The notes below the pieces were generated by a model. The model was not told where the DNA came from. It saw only the letters and a program-made list of their open reading frames with translations, and did not search any database. Shown one piece after another: positions 21,239 through 29,494 of a stretch of DNA of 64,000 bases. Source of the stretch: Bifidobacterium callitrichos DSM 23973 (lineage in GTDB: Bacteria; Actinomycetota; Actinomycetes; Actinomycetales; Bifidobacteriaceae); assembly GCF_000741175.1 (NCBI RefSeq), contig NZ_JGYS01000001.1, positions 248,001 to 312,000 on the forward strand, in the 5' to 3' direction. Both the position numbers and the translations under genes were made by a program. Position 1 is the first letter of the stretch; the number at the start of each line of letters is the position of its first letter.

Positions 21239-22084
21239 GTGAACAACATTATCTCAAGAATGTGTGAGTATGATCGTATGCGACGATTCGATTCGGTGAG
21301 GTTCGAGGATGTGAGCTACCGTTATGGGCGTCGTCGCACCGCCTTGGATCATGTGTCGTTCCGGCTCGGCATCGGGATGACGGTGCTGCTTGGTCCGAAC
21401 GGAGCAGGAAAATCGACGCTGATCGGCATCCTTTCGACGTTGCTGACGCCCGGTTCGGGAACCGTGTCATACGGTCGGATCGTCAATCCCAAGGCGAGTG
21501 CGATGGAGACCGTTCGATCGTCGATCGGCTATCTGCCGCAGGATTTCGAAGCCATTGAATGGTCCTCCGTGCGCCGCAATGTGGAATATGCCGCATGGGC
21601 GCACGGAGTGCCCGGACGATCCTGCGCGCAGGCCGCCGAAACGGCCATACGTGACATGGGTCTCACCTCGCAGACGGATACCCGGGCGAGGGAACTGTCC
21701 GGCGGCATGCGACAACGGCTTGGTCTAGCCTGCGCGATCGCCCACAGGCCATCCCTGCTGATTCTGGACGAGCCGACGGTGGGCATAGATCCCATGCAGC
21801 GCGTGCACGTCCGGGAGATGATCCGCCGGTATGCCCGGCGCTCGATGGTGATCATGAGCACGCACATGGTCGAGGAGCTGCATGGATCCGCATCCCATGT
21901 ACTGGTCCTCAACGAGGGCGGACTGGTCTTCGACGGTGATCTGACGTCGTTCGCGGCCATCGGGAACAACGGTATGACAGCGCATCAGACCGATCGGGAG
22001 GACGTATTCGGCGGGTCGGAGTTGGAGTCTTCCTACATCGCTCTCATGCGCTCATCGGCACGGGGGCAGGAGTCGCGGCGATGA
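21239..22084 (+). CDS. ABC transporter ATP-binding protein
   Basis: Single-domain ABC ATPase, 281 residues with the predicted start GTG at 21239. Walker A 'LLGPNGAGKSTLIGIL' near residue 51, Q-loop 'YLPQDFE', signature 'LSGGMRQR', Walker B 'LLILDEPTVGID' and H-loop 'MSTHMVEE' are complete, so it should be active. The C-terminal 60 residues match the tail of export-type (CcmA/NatA-like) ATPases. The start is uncertain: ATGs at 21260 and 21278 are in frame and none has a strong ribosome site. The stop overlaps the next gene (CGATGA), so it is coupled to the membrane protein that follows and most likely energises it. Confidence 0.85.
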   Translation: MNNIISRMCEYDRMRRFDSVRFEDVSYRYGRRRTALDHVSFRLGIGMTVLLGPNGAGKSTLIGILSTLLTPGSGTVSYGRIVNPKASAMETVRSSIGYLPQDFEAIEWSSVRRNVEYAAWAHGVPGRSCAQAAETAIRDMGLTSQTDTRARELSGGMRQRLGLACAIAHRPSLLILDEPTVGIDPMQRVHVREMIRRYARRSMVIMSTHMVEELHGSASHVLVLNEGGLVFDGDLTSFAAIGNNGMTAHQTDREDVFGGSELESSYIALMRSSARGQESRR

Positions 22085-23457
22085 ACAATGTCACGGATCA
22101 TCGTAACCGTGCGCCATGGTTCCCACTGTCCACGGGGCCACTGGTCATGATGATGCTTGTGACGGCATGCTCGGCTGCGGTCATGTCGGAGTTTCTCATC
22201 GCGTGGCCGCCGCCGACATGGGTCGGATGGCAGGCGCATTTCCGCGATGGGCAGATCGGAGCCGCGGCCGCGGGATCCTTCATGGGAGCCGTGATCGCGA
22301 GATCATTCGACGTGCGGTCGGTGATCGCCCCACCCTGCGCCTCCCGACCGAAGGCGGGAGCCGTCATCCAACTGCTCGGATGGCCGTGTCTGGCCAACGC
22401 GTTCGCCTATTGTCTCGGCATGGCGCCATTGACCGTCATCACCGCAATGCACGCGTCCTACGGAACTCCCGATATGCTGGCCGTTTCGGGGACTCTGGTC
22501 AATGTGGCGGCATGGCCCGCGTTCGGCGCCATGGTCGCGATGATGGTCGTTCACCCGCTCAGTGCGCTGTTCGCGCTTGCGGCCAGTGAGATCGTCATCA
22601 TGGCGCCGATTGTGCTGAGCAATACGATTCCGGGTTTCTCGGCTTTGTCGGTCGCCCCGATCTGGCAGTTGGATTTTCCCTTTGTAGGGGAGCAGGCCAA
22701 TCCGTGGGTTGCGGTATCGCGCCTTACGCTGTTCCTCGTCGTATTCTGCTGTCTGATCGTCGTGGTCGTTGTACGTGCGTCGGATGGGTGCCGGGAAGGA
22801 ATGCATCTTCGAGCGTATTCGTGGCTTGCTCTTCCGGCGGCGTTGTCCGCCATCATCGTGGCGTTCCAGCCGAACATCATCGCGATCGACCATCGGCTGT
22901 CCGCGGTATGTGCGACGGAGGGTCGCATCACCGCGTGCGTCGCCGAAAGCTATAGGGACACGTTGCCGACTCATCTCGGGACGGCTCATGATGTGTACGA
23001 TGCGTTCGGTCCTCTCGGCCCGATCACCATCATCGGTATGGGTTTGGAAGGGCGGGATCTGAAGTCGATGCCGGGAATCGAACCGCGGATGCTGGATGCC
23101 GGCGAAGTGATCCAACCCACCAATGCGATCGTCGAAACCAAACATGCGTTCGAGATGGATCTGCGTGGTAGCCTTATCGATTACGTTTCCGGCGGCCCCG
23201 CCTGCGATGAGTACGGCAGCATGTTCTCCAGACTGTCGGCCTTCGCCTTGGGAGAGCATATCGACGAATATCTTCGCTTGGGGAAGCAGCGTTATATGCA
23301 GTCTCAGACACAGGAATCGCGACGAACACGGGATACCGGCTCCGACAGATCGGATTCGTTCGATACTGATGCCGATACCTACGATCTTGCGGCATGGTAT
23401 GACGCTCATCGTTCCGATGTGCTGTCGTGCGCATTGAATGAGAAGGATTTCTCATGA
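22081..23457 (+). CDS. Polytopic membrane protein with extracytoplasmic C-terminal domain, probable ABC permease
   Basis: 458 residues. About seven hydrophobic segments occupy residues ~18-268, followed by a soluble C-terminal region of about 190 residues that should face outside if the N-terminus is inside. That region starts with a cysteine pair ('VCATEGRITACVAESYRDTLP') and ends in a charged, Asp/Ser/Arg-rich tail. There are no recognised permease signatures, but the 4-base overlaps with the ATPase gene before and the second membrane gene after argue for one transporter complex. I recall similar cysteine-pair domains in actinobacterial ABC permeases of unknown role; this is not certain. 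Confidence 0.65.
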   Translation: MNNVTDHRNRAPWFPLSTGPLVMMMLVTACSAAVMSEFLIAWPPPTWVGWQAHFRDGQIGAAAAGSFMGAVIARSFDVRSVIAPPCASRPKAGAVIQLLGWPCLANAFAYCLGMAPLTVITAMHASYGTPDMLAVSGTLVNVAAWPAFGAMVAMMVVHPLSALFALAASEIVIMAPIVLSNTIPGFSALSVAPIWQLDFPFVGEQANPWVAVSRLTLFLVVFCCLIVVVVVRASDGCREGMHLRAYSWLALPAALSAIIVAFQPNIIAIDHRLSAVCATEGRITACVAESYRDTLPTHLGTAHDVYDAFGPLGPITIIGMGLEGRDLKSMPGIEPRMLDAGEVIQPTNAIVETKHAFEMDLRGSLIDYVSGGPACDEYGSMFSRLSAFALGEHIDEYLRLGKQRYMQSQTQESRRTRDTGSDRSDSFDTDADTYDLAAWYDAHRSDVLSCALNEKDFS

Positions 23458-24089
23458 GAACGTGGATGGAAGGCAGACATGCGATGGCCGTCTATGCGGC
23501 GGCGATATTGGGATTGGCGACGGCTTGCCCATGGATGGATATCGTGCTGGTGTTGGGCCCCTCCAAGGGGGCCGGAAGCCATCTCATGATCTCGCTGGCG
23601 GACATGATGCTTCTGGTATGCACGCACGTCATGACGTGGGCGTTTATCCCCTGCATGACCCATGTGGATGCGCTTGGCGGAAAGCCGATTGCGCTGGATT
23701 CCGCCATGGCGTCCGTCGCGATGCTGGTCTACGCGATCGCCGTCCCGTGGCTGAGGTTCGTGTACTCGCCTACGGTGGATGACGCATACACGTCGGTGTT
23801 CGGTTCGCTGCTGGTCGGCACGGCGACCGCCATGACGATGCTGATGGTCGCCTGCATCGGCGCGGATGGCGCATTGGTGGGAGCGGTCGTGGTCGTACTG
23901 CTGATAGGTGGCGAAAGCTGGCAGACGCGTCTCTTCGGGTTCAGCGCGTTGCCCGGGGATATCAATCAGATGACGAAGCTGCGCGCTGTGCTGCTGATCG
24001 TGCTGGCTGCGGCGGTATGCTGGTCGTGGTGGTCGTCCCGAGCCGGTGCACGGCCGTTGCTGGGAAGGACCCTATGGGAGCGGCGATGA
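23454..24089 (+). CDS. Small polytopic membrane protein of the ABC operon
   Basis: 211 residues, almost wholly hydrophobic, with about six predicted membrane segments (roughly residues 11-35, 44-68, 82-100, 115-135, 137-150 and 178-195). No family is recognised. The ATG overlaps the preceding stop by 4 bases (ATGA) and its own TGA overlaps the start of the response-regulator gene, so it belongs to the same translationally coupled run. The likely role is second permease subunit or sensor-transporter partner; this rests on position only. Confidence 0.6.
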   Translation: MRTWMEGRHAMAVYAAAILGLATACPWMDIVLVLGPSKGAGSHLMISLADMMLLVCTHVMTWAFIPCMTHVDALGGKPIALDSAMASVAMLVYAIAVPWLRFVYSPTVDDAYTSVFGSLLVGTATAMTMLMVACIGADGALVGAVVVVLLIGGESWQTRLFGFSALPGDINQMTKLRAVLLIVLAAAVCWSWWSSRAGARPLLGRTLWERR

Positions 24090-24811
24090 TGAGTGCGTCC
24101 GACGTCATCCGCATCGGCGTCGTCGACAATGATGAGCTCGCCTTGGGTGCGTTGCGGTCGGTGATCGCATCCTCCGACGCATGGTTCCGGGTGATCTGGA
24201 CGTGCGCTCTCGGATCGGTCGCAGTGCGCCGATGCCTGTCCTCCGCGACGCGTCCGCAGGTGCTGGTCGTCGATATGGCTATGGAGGAGATGAGCGGCGT
24301 GGAGCTGTGCGCCAAGATCCGACGTCTCAACGCGGGCATCGGCATCGTCGGCGTCACGTCGTACGCGCTGGGCCCGTATAGGCGGGATCTGGCCGCCGCG
24401 GGGGCGCAGGCGCTGGTGTCGAAGACCGATTTCCGGGGATTGTGCGAGGCGATACGTTCGGCCGCTGAAGGCAGGGGAGTGGGAGCCGGTTGCCGATCCT
24501 CCGCGTATGATGCCATGGCGTTCCCCGATGTCGAGGATGCGGAACGTGACGTGGAACGCGCGATGAACGCGCACGCCGATTCGACTCGCGCACCTCGGGA
24601 GGGTGGATTGTTCTTCTCCGCGAAACTGTCCGCGAGCGAATTGCGCGCCCTGCGCCTCTATGCGTCGGGGGCCTCCACGGCCGACATCGCGGCGTTGATG
24701 GGGGTCAAGGAGTCGACGGTGCGCACGTTCGAGAAGCGCGGCATCGCCAAACTCGGCGCGCGTTCGCGCGCGCATGCGATCGCGCTGTGCCTGACACGGC
24801 ACCTATGGTAG
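24086..24811 (+). CDS. NarL/LuxR-type response regulator
   Basis: 241-residue two-component regulator. The receiver domain (about residues 6-125) has the acidic pair in 'GVVDND', the phospho-acceptor Asp63 in 'VLVVDMAM', Thr/Ser at 91-92 and Lys113 in 'SKTD'. After a linker, a C-terminal LuxR helix-turn-helix reads 'ELRALRLYASGASTADIAAL' and 'TVRTFEKRGIAKLGARSRAH' (about residues 180-240). The ATG at 24086 is chosen because it overlaps the preceding TGA (ATGATGA) and follows GGGAG; an ATG at 24074 and one at 24089 are in frame. Eight bases separate it from the kinase gene. It probably controls this same operon. Confidence 0.85.
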   Translation: MMSASDVIRIGVVDNDELALGALRSVIASSDAWFRVIWTCALGSVAVRRCLSSATRPQVLVVDMAMEEMSGVELCAKIRRLNAGIGIVGVTSYALGPYRRDLAAAGAQALVSKTDFRGLCEAIRSAAEGRGVGAGCRSSAYDAMAFPDVEDAERDVERAMNAHADSTRAPREGGLFFSAKLSASELRALRLYASGASTADIAALMGVKESTVRTFEKRGIAKLGARSRAHAIALCLTRHLW

Positions 24812-24818
24812 GCACAGC

Positions 24819-26126
24819 ATGAGCTGGGAGTGGTTCGAAGGGCATTGGCGACGATATTCGGCCGTGGCGGTCGGCCTCGCCGTCATGATCTCGTGCATTC
24901 GCGAACTGATGTGGACCGATGCTGTGTACCCGGCGTCCGCGCCGTTCACCGGCGGCGTGTACGTGGCGTGCGTGCTGCTGATGGCGGTGCTGCCGACCGT
25001 CGGAGCGTGGATGACGCTGGTGCTGTCGATCGCCGGCATGCTGTCGTCGGGGTTCGTGGACGCCGTCAACGATGGTCTGACCCTTATCGGCGCGCATGCC
25101 GTTTCGGTGCCGTGGATGCCGCCGCTGATGATGCCCGCTGCGGGACTGTCCCTGCTCATGCTGGGCTACGCGGGCGGCTTGCATATGCTTTTGGCTGCAA
25201 TCGCGGTGCTGATCGCTGCGGGATGGGGCTGGCTCCACGGAATTCCGCCGTTCTCGGTGCCGGTCGTGTCCGTCGTGATGACGGCGACGATGGCGCTGCT
25301 GCTGATCGGGGCCACGATACGCTGGCGCGGACAGCGTATCCGTGCGGTCGCGGAGGAGCGTCGCATCGCCAGCGAGATGACGGTACGGGATGAGCGACAC
25401 AGGATGGCGGCCCGTCTGCATGATGATGTGACCAACAAGCTGGCGTTTCTCATCACGGATCTCGAGTGCATGCGCTCCGATCCCCATGGGATCACGGGTG
25501 AGCGTCTTGCGCTGTCTCAACGGATGGCGCGTGAGGCGCTGGACCGGGTTCATGAGGTGATCGTAATGATGGAGGGGAACGTCGATGACAGGTCGGAGAC
25601 GATTCCGGCGGCAGCGCATCCCGATGCTCGGGACGATGCTCGGGACTCCATTCAGGACGACATGGGCGAACGCATAGTGGAGCATGACGTCACGGCCCTG
25701 CTGGCCGAACTCGATGACCGACTGCGGATACTGGGCTTCGAGGGCGGCTCCTCGGTGGAGTGCCGCTTCGCGTGCGCCCTGCACGCTGATGCCGCCGACG
25801 TTCTCATGGCGCTGATCCGCGAACTGTACACGAATATGGCCCGTCATGCGAGGCCCGATGGCGGATACGACGTGAACGTCGCGTTCGACGAGCATCGCGT
25901 CATCGTCACGGCCTGCGACGTGGCGAACGCGGAGGATACCCACGGTGCCGGCACCGGGCTGGAACGACTGCGACGGGAGCTCGCCCCGCTGGGCGGGACC
26001 ATCGATGTCGTTGCGGGCGGCGGTGGCAACGAGGCGATCCCCGGCGAATGGTCAGTCACCGCGGTGATTCCATACGATCCCCAAAAGTTCAATTCACGAT
26101 GTGAGATGACGCCGGGATCAAATTGA
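24819..26126 (+). CDS. Sensor histidine kinase (HisKA_3 type)
   Basis: 435 residues. About five to six membrane segments (residues ~12-165) form a sensor with hardly any extracellular loop, a type often sensing the membrane or a transporter. The phospho-acceptor is His201 in 'MAARLHDDVTNKLAFLI', the HisKA_3 dimerisation motif. The ATPase part has an N-box 'RELYTNMARHA' (Asn present) and a G-box 'GAGTGLERLRREL'; a separate D-box is weak ('VTACDVAN'). Residues ~255-285 form an Asp-rich insertion between the two domains. The ATG lacks a strong ribosome site and probably depends on coupling to the regulator gene 8 nt upstream. Cognate partner of that regulator. Confidence 0.83.
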   Translation: MSWEWFEGHWRRYSAVAVGLAVMISCIRELMWTDAVYPASAPFTGGVYVACVLLMAVLPTVGAWMTLVLSIAGMLSSGFVDAVNDGLTLIGAHAVSVPWMPPLMMPAAGLSLLMLGYAGGLHMLLAAIAVLIAAGWGWLHGIPPFSVPVVSVVMTATMALLLIGATIRWRGQRIRAVAEERRIASEMTVRDERHRMAARLHDDVTNKLAFLITDLECMRSDPHGITGERLALSQRMAREALDRVHEVIVMMEGNVDDRSETIPAAAHPDARDDARDSIQDDMGERIVEHDVTALLAELDDRLRILGFEGGSSVECRFACALHADAADVLMALIRELYTNMARHARPDGGYDVNVAFDEHRVIVTACDVANAEDTHGAGTGLERLRRELAPLGGTIDVVAGGGGNEAIPGEWSVTAVIPYDPQKFNSRCEMTPGSN

Positions 26127-26179
26127 ACTTGTCTTGAACTGGGTCTAGCTTTTGAACCAATGTTCAATATAAATTGAAC
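26087..26179 (+). promoter_or_regulatory. Array of six TTGAAC half-sites upstream of the HTH-aminotransferase gene
   Basis: TTGAAC occurs at 26123, 26134, 26152 and 26174 in direct orientation and as GTTCAA at 26087 and 26162. The 26152/26162 pair makes the perfect palindrome TTGAACCAATGTTCAA. Two site pairs are 11 and 22 bp apart, placing them on one face of the helix. A -10-like TATAAA (26168-26173) lies inside the array. The core GAAC-N4-GTTC also matches the Gram-positive LexA box, so LexA is an alternative ligand. Confidence 0.6.
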
Positions 26180-26199
26180 TTTATGGTTTGGAGGAAGCC

Positions 26200-27885
26200 A
26201 TGACCACTACGGTGTTCGCCGACCGTCTGCGCAACGCGATGATCGACAGGGGAATGAAGCAGATCGATCTCGTCCACGCCGCCGAACGCAGCGGCGTCAA
26301 GATGGGTAAGAGCCACATCAGCCAGTACGTGGCCGGCAAGACCATGCCCCGCGAGGACGTGCTCGACTTCCTCGCCGGCGAGCTCAAGGTGGATGCGGCC
26401 TGGCTCAGGGGGGATCTGGGTGTCTCGTCCGACGCCGGCGCGGCCCCTGGTCCGGAAGTCGCGTCGTCCTCCTTGGTGGATGACGGGGACGCCATCGATC
26501 CCGAATCCACGGCCGATACCGATCCGATCGTCGAACCGTTCCCCGAACCGACCCACGCCGTGCGTCCGGTCGACGATGCCGCCATGGCGTCCGCCGAGAC
26601 GGGATCGAACGGTTCGACGGCATCTCCGTCCGCATCGCCGTCCTCGCCGAGCTCCTCGACGCCGCGTCGCCGCACGTTCGGCAAGTCGCACAAGCTCGAC
26701 CATGTGCTCTACGACGTGCGCGGCCCGGTCGTCGACGAGGCGGCCCGCATGGAGGCCGACGGCACCCATATCCTCAAGCTCAACATCGGCAACCCTGCGC
26801 CGTTCGGATTCCGCACCCCGGACGAGGTCGTCTACGACATGGCCCACCAGCTGACCGAGACCGAGGGCTACTCGCCGTCCAAGGGCCTGTTCTCCGCCCG
26901 CAAGGCCATCATGCAGTACGCGCAGCTCAAGAACCTGCCGAACGTCACCATCGACGACATCTACACCGGCAACGGCGTGAGTGAGCTCATCAACCTGTGC
27001 ATGTCCGCGCTGCTCGACGACGGCGACGAGGTGCTCATCCCGAGCCCCGACTACCCGCTGTGGACCGCCTGCGTGAACCTCGCCGGCGGCACCGCCGTCC
27101 ACTACGTGTGCGACGAATCCTCCGAATGGTATCCGGACATCGACGACATGCGCGCGAAGATCACCGACCGCACCGTCGCCATCGTGCTCATCAACCCGAA
27201 CAACCCGACCGGTGCACTCTACCCGAAGGAGGTGCTCGAACAGATCGTCGAACTCGCCCGCGAGCACCATCTCATGATCTTCTCCGACGAGATCTACGAC
27301 CGCCTGGTCATGGACGGCCTGAAGCACACGTCCATCGCCTCGCTCGCCCCCGACCTGTTCTGCGTGACGTTCTCCGGCCTGTCCAAGTCGCACATGATCG
27401 CCGGCTACCGTGTCGGCTGGATGGTGCTTTCCGGCAACAAGCGCATCGCCCGCGACTACATCGAGGGCATCAACATGCTCGCGAACATGCGCATCTGCTC
27501 CAACGTGCCCGCCCAGTCGATCGTGCAGACCGCGCTCGGCGGCCACCAGAGCGTCAACGACTACATCGTGCCCGGCGGCCGTCTCTACGAGCAGCGCGAG
27601 TACATCTACAACGCGATCAACTCGATCCCCGGCCTGACCGCCGTCAAGCCGAAGGCCGCGTTCTACATCTTCCCGAAGATCGACGTGAAGCGGTTCCACA
27701 TCCACGACGACGAGCAGTTCGCGCTCGACCTGCTGCACGACCAGCGCATCCTCATCACGCGCGGCGGTGGCTTCAACTGGGGTGAGCCGGACCATTTCCG
27801 CATCGTCTACCTGCCGCGCATCGAGGTGCTCAAGGACGCCACCGCCAAGATCGCCGACTTCTTCAGCTACTACTGGCAGAGCTGA
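26200..27885 (+). CDS. XRE-type HTH domain fused to class I/II aminotransferase (AlaT-like)
   Basis: 561 residues in two parts. Residues 1-72 are an XRE-like helix-turn-helix ('MKQIDLVHAAERSGVKMGKS' with 'ISQYVAGKTMPREDVLDFLA'). Residues ~75-160 are a Ser/Pro/Asp-rich linker. Residues ~165-561 are a complete PLP-dependent aminotransferase of the alanine/AlaT group: 'PDYPLW', 'NPNNPTGALY', 'FSDEIYDRLV', PLP lysine Lys396 in 'FSGLSKSHMIAGYRVGW' and the carboxylate-binding Arg in 'FRIVYLP'. The ATG at 26200 has GGAGGA 5 nt upstream. The promoter carries an array of TTGAAC sites, so the protein may sense its substrate or PLP state and regulate its own gene; that link is inference. The 3' end overlaps the convergent MATE gene by 23 bp. 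Confidence 0.9.
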   Translation: MTTTVFADRLRNAMIDRGMKQIDLVHAAERSGVKMGKSHISQYVAGKTMPREDVLDFLAGELKVDAAWLRGDLGVSSDAGAAPGPEVASSSLVDDGDAIDPESTADTDPIVEPFPEPTHAVRPVDDAAMASAETGSNGSTASPSASPSSPSSSTPRRRTFGKSHKLDHVLYDVRGPVVDEAARMEADGTHILKLNIGNPAPFGFRTPDEVVYDMAHQLTETEGYSPSKGLFSARKAIMQYAQLKNLPNVTIDDIYTGNGVSELINLCMSALLDDGDEVLIPSPDYPLWTACVNLAGGTAVHYVCDESSEWYPDIDDMRAKITDRTVAIVLINPNNPTGALYPKEVLEQIVELAREHHLMIFSDEIYDRLVMDGLKHTSIASLAPDLFCVTFSGLSKSHMIAGYRVGWMVLSGNKRIARDYIEGINMLANMRICSNVPAQSIVQTALGGHQSVNDYIVPGGRLYEQREYIYNAINSIPGLTAVKPKAAFYIFPKIDVKRFHIHDDEQFALDLLHDQRILITRGGGFNWGEPDHFRIVYLPRIEVLKDATAKIADFFSYYWQS

Positions 27886-29314
27886 TCCTGCGCGCCCCGC
27901 GCAGCTCCGGCAGCATCACCACGAACAGCACCACCGCCAGGATCGCCGTCACGAGATCGGCCAACGCCTGCGCGGCGATCACGCCGTCATAGCCCGCCAC
28001 GCGCGATCCGATGAACAGCGTCACGGCGAGGATCACGCCCTGACGTCCGATCGACAGCAGGAACGCGCCCAGCGCCTTGCCGGTCGACTGGAACGTGCAT
28101 GTCGTGACCATGACGATCGCCACGCACACGAGGCTCAGCAGCTGCACGCGCAGGATGCCCGCGCCGAGCGTGATGATCGTCTCGTCGGCGATGAAGAAGC
28201 GCATGAGCTGACGGTCGAAGACGCTTAAGGCCACCGTCATCACCAGCGCGAACGAGCACAGGAACGCGTACGCGAACCGCATGATCCCGGCGAGCCTGAC
28301 CATGTTCCGCGCGCCGTAGTTGTAGCCGATGAGCGGCTGTGCGCCGAACGCGAAGCCGACGAACACGAGCACGGCGATCATCACGATCTTGAGCGCGATG
28401 CCCATCGCCGCCACCGCGTCGGTGCCGTAGGGCAGCAGGAACAGGTTCATCATGACGATGCCGACGCTCTGCGTGAGGTTCGTGATCGCCGAGGGAATGC
28501 CGATGACGAGGATGTCGCGCACCTCGGCGCCGGTGATGTCGAGGCGGCCCCGCGCTGGTGCCATGCGAGTCGGTGTTGGCAAGTTCTCCGCCGTCTCCTC
28601 CGCCGTCGTGCGCGATGCATCGCCCTTGCGGAACATGAGCCGCGGGTCGATCGACAGGTTCGGGCTGCGCTTCAGCAGGAACCACACGAAATACGCGTCG
28701 GTGAGGATGTTCGCGATCACCGTGGCTCCCGCGGAGCCGGCCGCACCCCAGCCGAACACGTGGATGAACAGGGGATTGAGCACCACGTTGATCGCGGTGC
28801 CGGCGATCGAGCCGATCATCGACTGCACCGCATGGCCTTCGGTGCGCAGCATGTTCGTCGGCGTCATCGACACGATGATGAACGGCGATCCGATGATGAT
28901 CAGCGTGTAGAACTCGCTCGCCGGCACCCACGTATCGCTGGTCGCGCCGAGCAGCGTGAGCATCTGATCGCGGAAGACGAGACCCAGCACCACGATGAGG
29001 ATGCCGGTCAGAACCGCCGCATAGAAGCAGAACACGCTCAGCCGCCTGCCGTCGGCGAACCGGTGCTGGCCGAACAGCCGGGAGATGACCGAGCTGCCGC
29101 CGAGACCGAAGATGTCTCCCAGTGCGATCATCACCGTGAACACCGGGGCGGTCAGGGAGACGCCTGCCACCATGTTCGTGTCGCCGGTGTGCGCGATGAA
29201 GTAAGTATCGACCATGTTGTACACGAGCGTGACCAGCATGCTCAGCACCACCGGCATCGCAAGACTGAAATACGCCTTCGGAATCGGCGCCCTCTCGAAC
29301 AGTTCGCTGTCCAT
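27863..29314 (-). CDS. MATE-family multidrug/cation exporter
   Basis: Twelve-helix exporter of the MatE (MOP) family, about 483 residues from the ATG at 29312-29314. Two homologous halves are visible, each opening with the family pattern ('AMPVVLSMLVTLVYNMVDTY' and 'GIPSAITNLTQSVGIVMMNL') and containing 'GLGGSSVISRLFGQ' and 'GFAFGAQPLIGYNYGA', the glycine-rich blocks typical of MATE proteins. A cytosolic linker of about 45 charged residues separates the halves. GGAGGAG lies 10 nt before this ATG; the upstream ATG at 29335 is less likely. Transport is Na+ or H+ driven in the family; cargo is not predictable. It runs convergently into the aminotransferase gene, overlapping it by 23 bp. Confidence 0.9.
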   Translation of the reverse strand: MDSELFERAPIPKAYFSLAMPVVLSMLVTLVYNMVDTYFIAHTGDTNMVAGVSLTAPVFTVMIALGDIFGLGGSSVISRLFGQHRFADGRRLSVFCFYAAVLTGILIVVLGLVFRDQMLTLLGATSDTWVPASEFYTLIIIGSPFIIVSMTPTNMLRTEGHAVQSMIGSIAGTAINVVLNPLFIHVFGWGAAGSAGATVIANILTDAYFVWFLLKRSPNLSIDPRLMFRKGDASRTTAEETAENLPTPTRMAPARGRLDITGAEVRDILVIGIPSAITNLTQSVGIVMMNLFLLPYGTDAVAAMGIALKIVMIAVLVFVGFAFGAQPLIGYNYGARNMVRLAGIMRFAYAFLCSFALVMTVALSVFDRQLMRFFIADETIITLGAGILRVQLLSLVCVAIVMVTTCTFQSTGKALGAFLLSIGRQGVILAVTLFIGSRVAGYDGVIAAQALADLVTAILAVVLFVVMLPELRGARRISSASSS

Positions 29315-29424
29315 GACCGCTTGGCTCCTCCCCATGTCCGTTCGTTCTCTTCCACTGCCCGTCGCACTCGGGCCGTGGGCATTGTATCCGCAACAGTGCG
29401 GACAAACGACACGCTGGACGACCG

Positions 29425-29452
29425 TTGACCTTCAGCGCTTGAAGTCCATAGG
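29425..29452 (+). promoter_or_regulatory. Putative MerR-type operator/promoter before the CMD gene
   Basis: A -35 TTGACC (29425-29430) is followed by the palindrome CTTCAGCGCTTGAAG (29430-29444) and a weak CATAGG -10. Palindromes wedged between -35 and -10 are the arrangement used by MerR/AdhR regulators, which often control CMD-family genes. The 16-bp spacer is not the classical 19 bp, so this is tentative. Confidence 0.3.
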
Positions 29453-29494
29453 GTGGGAGTCATACGTCCACGCATGTCAAGGGAAAGGAACCCT

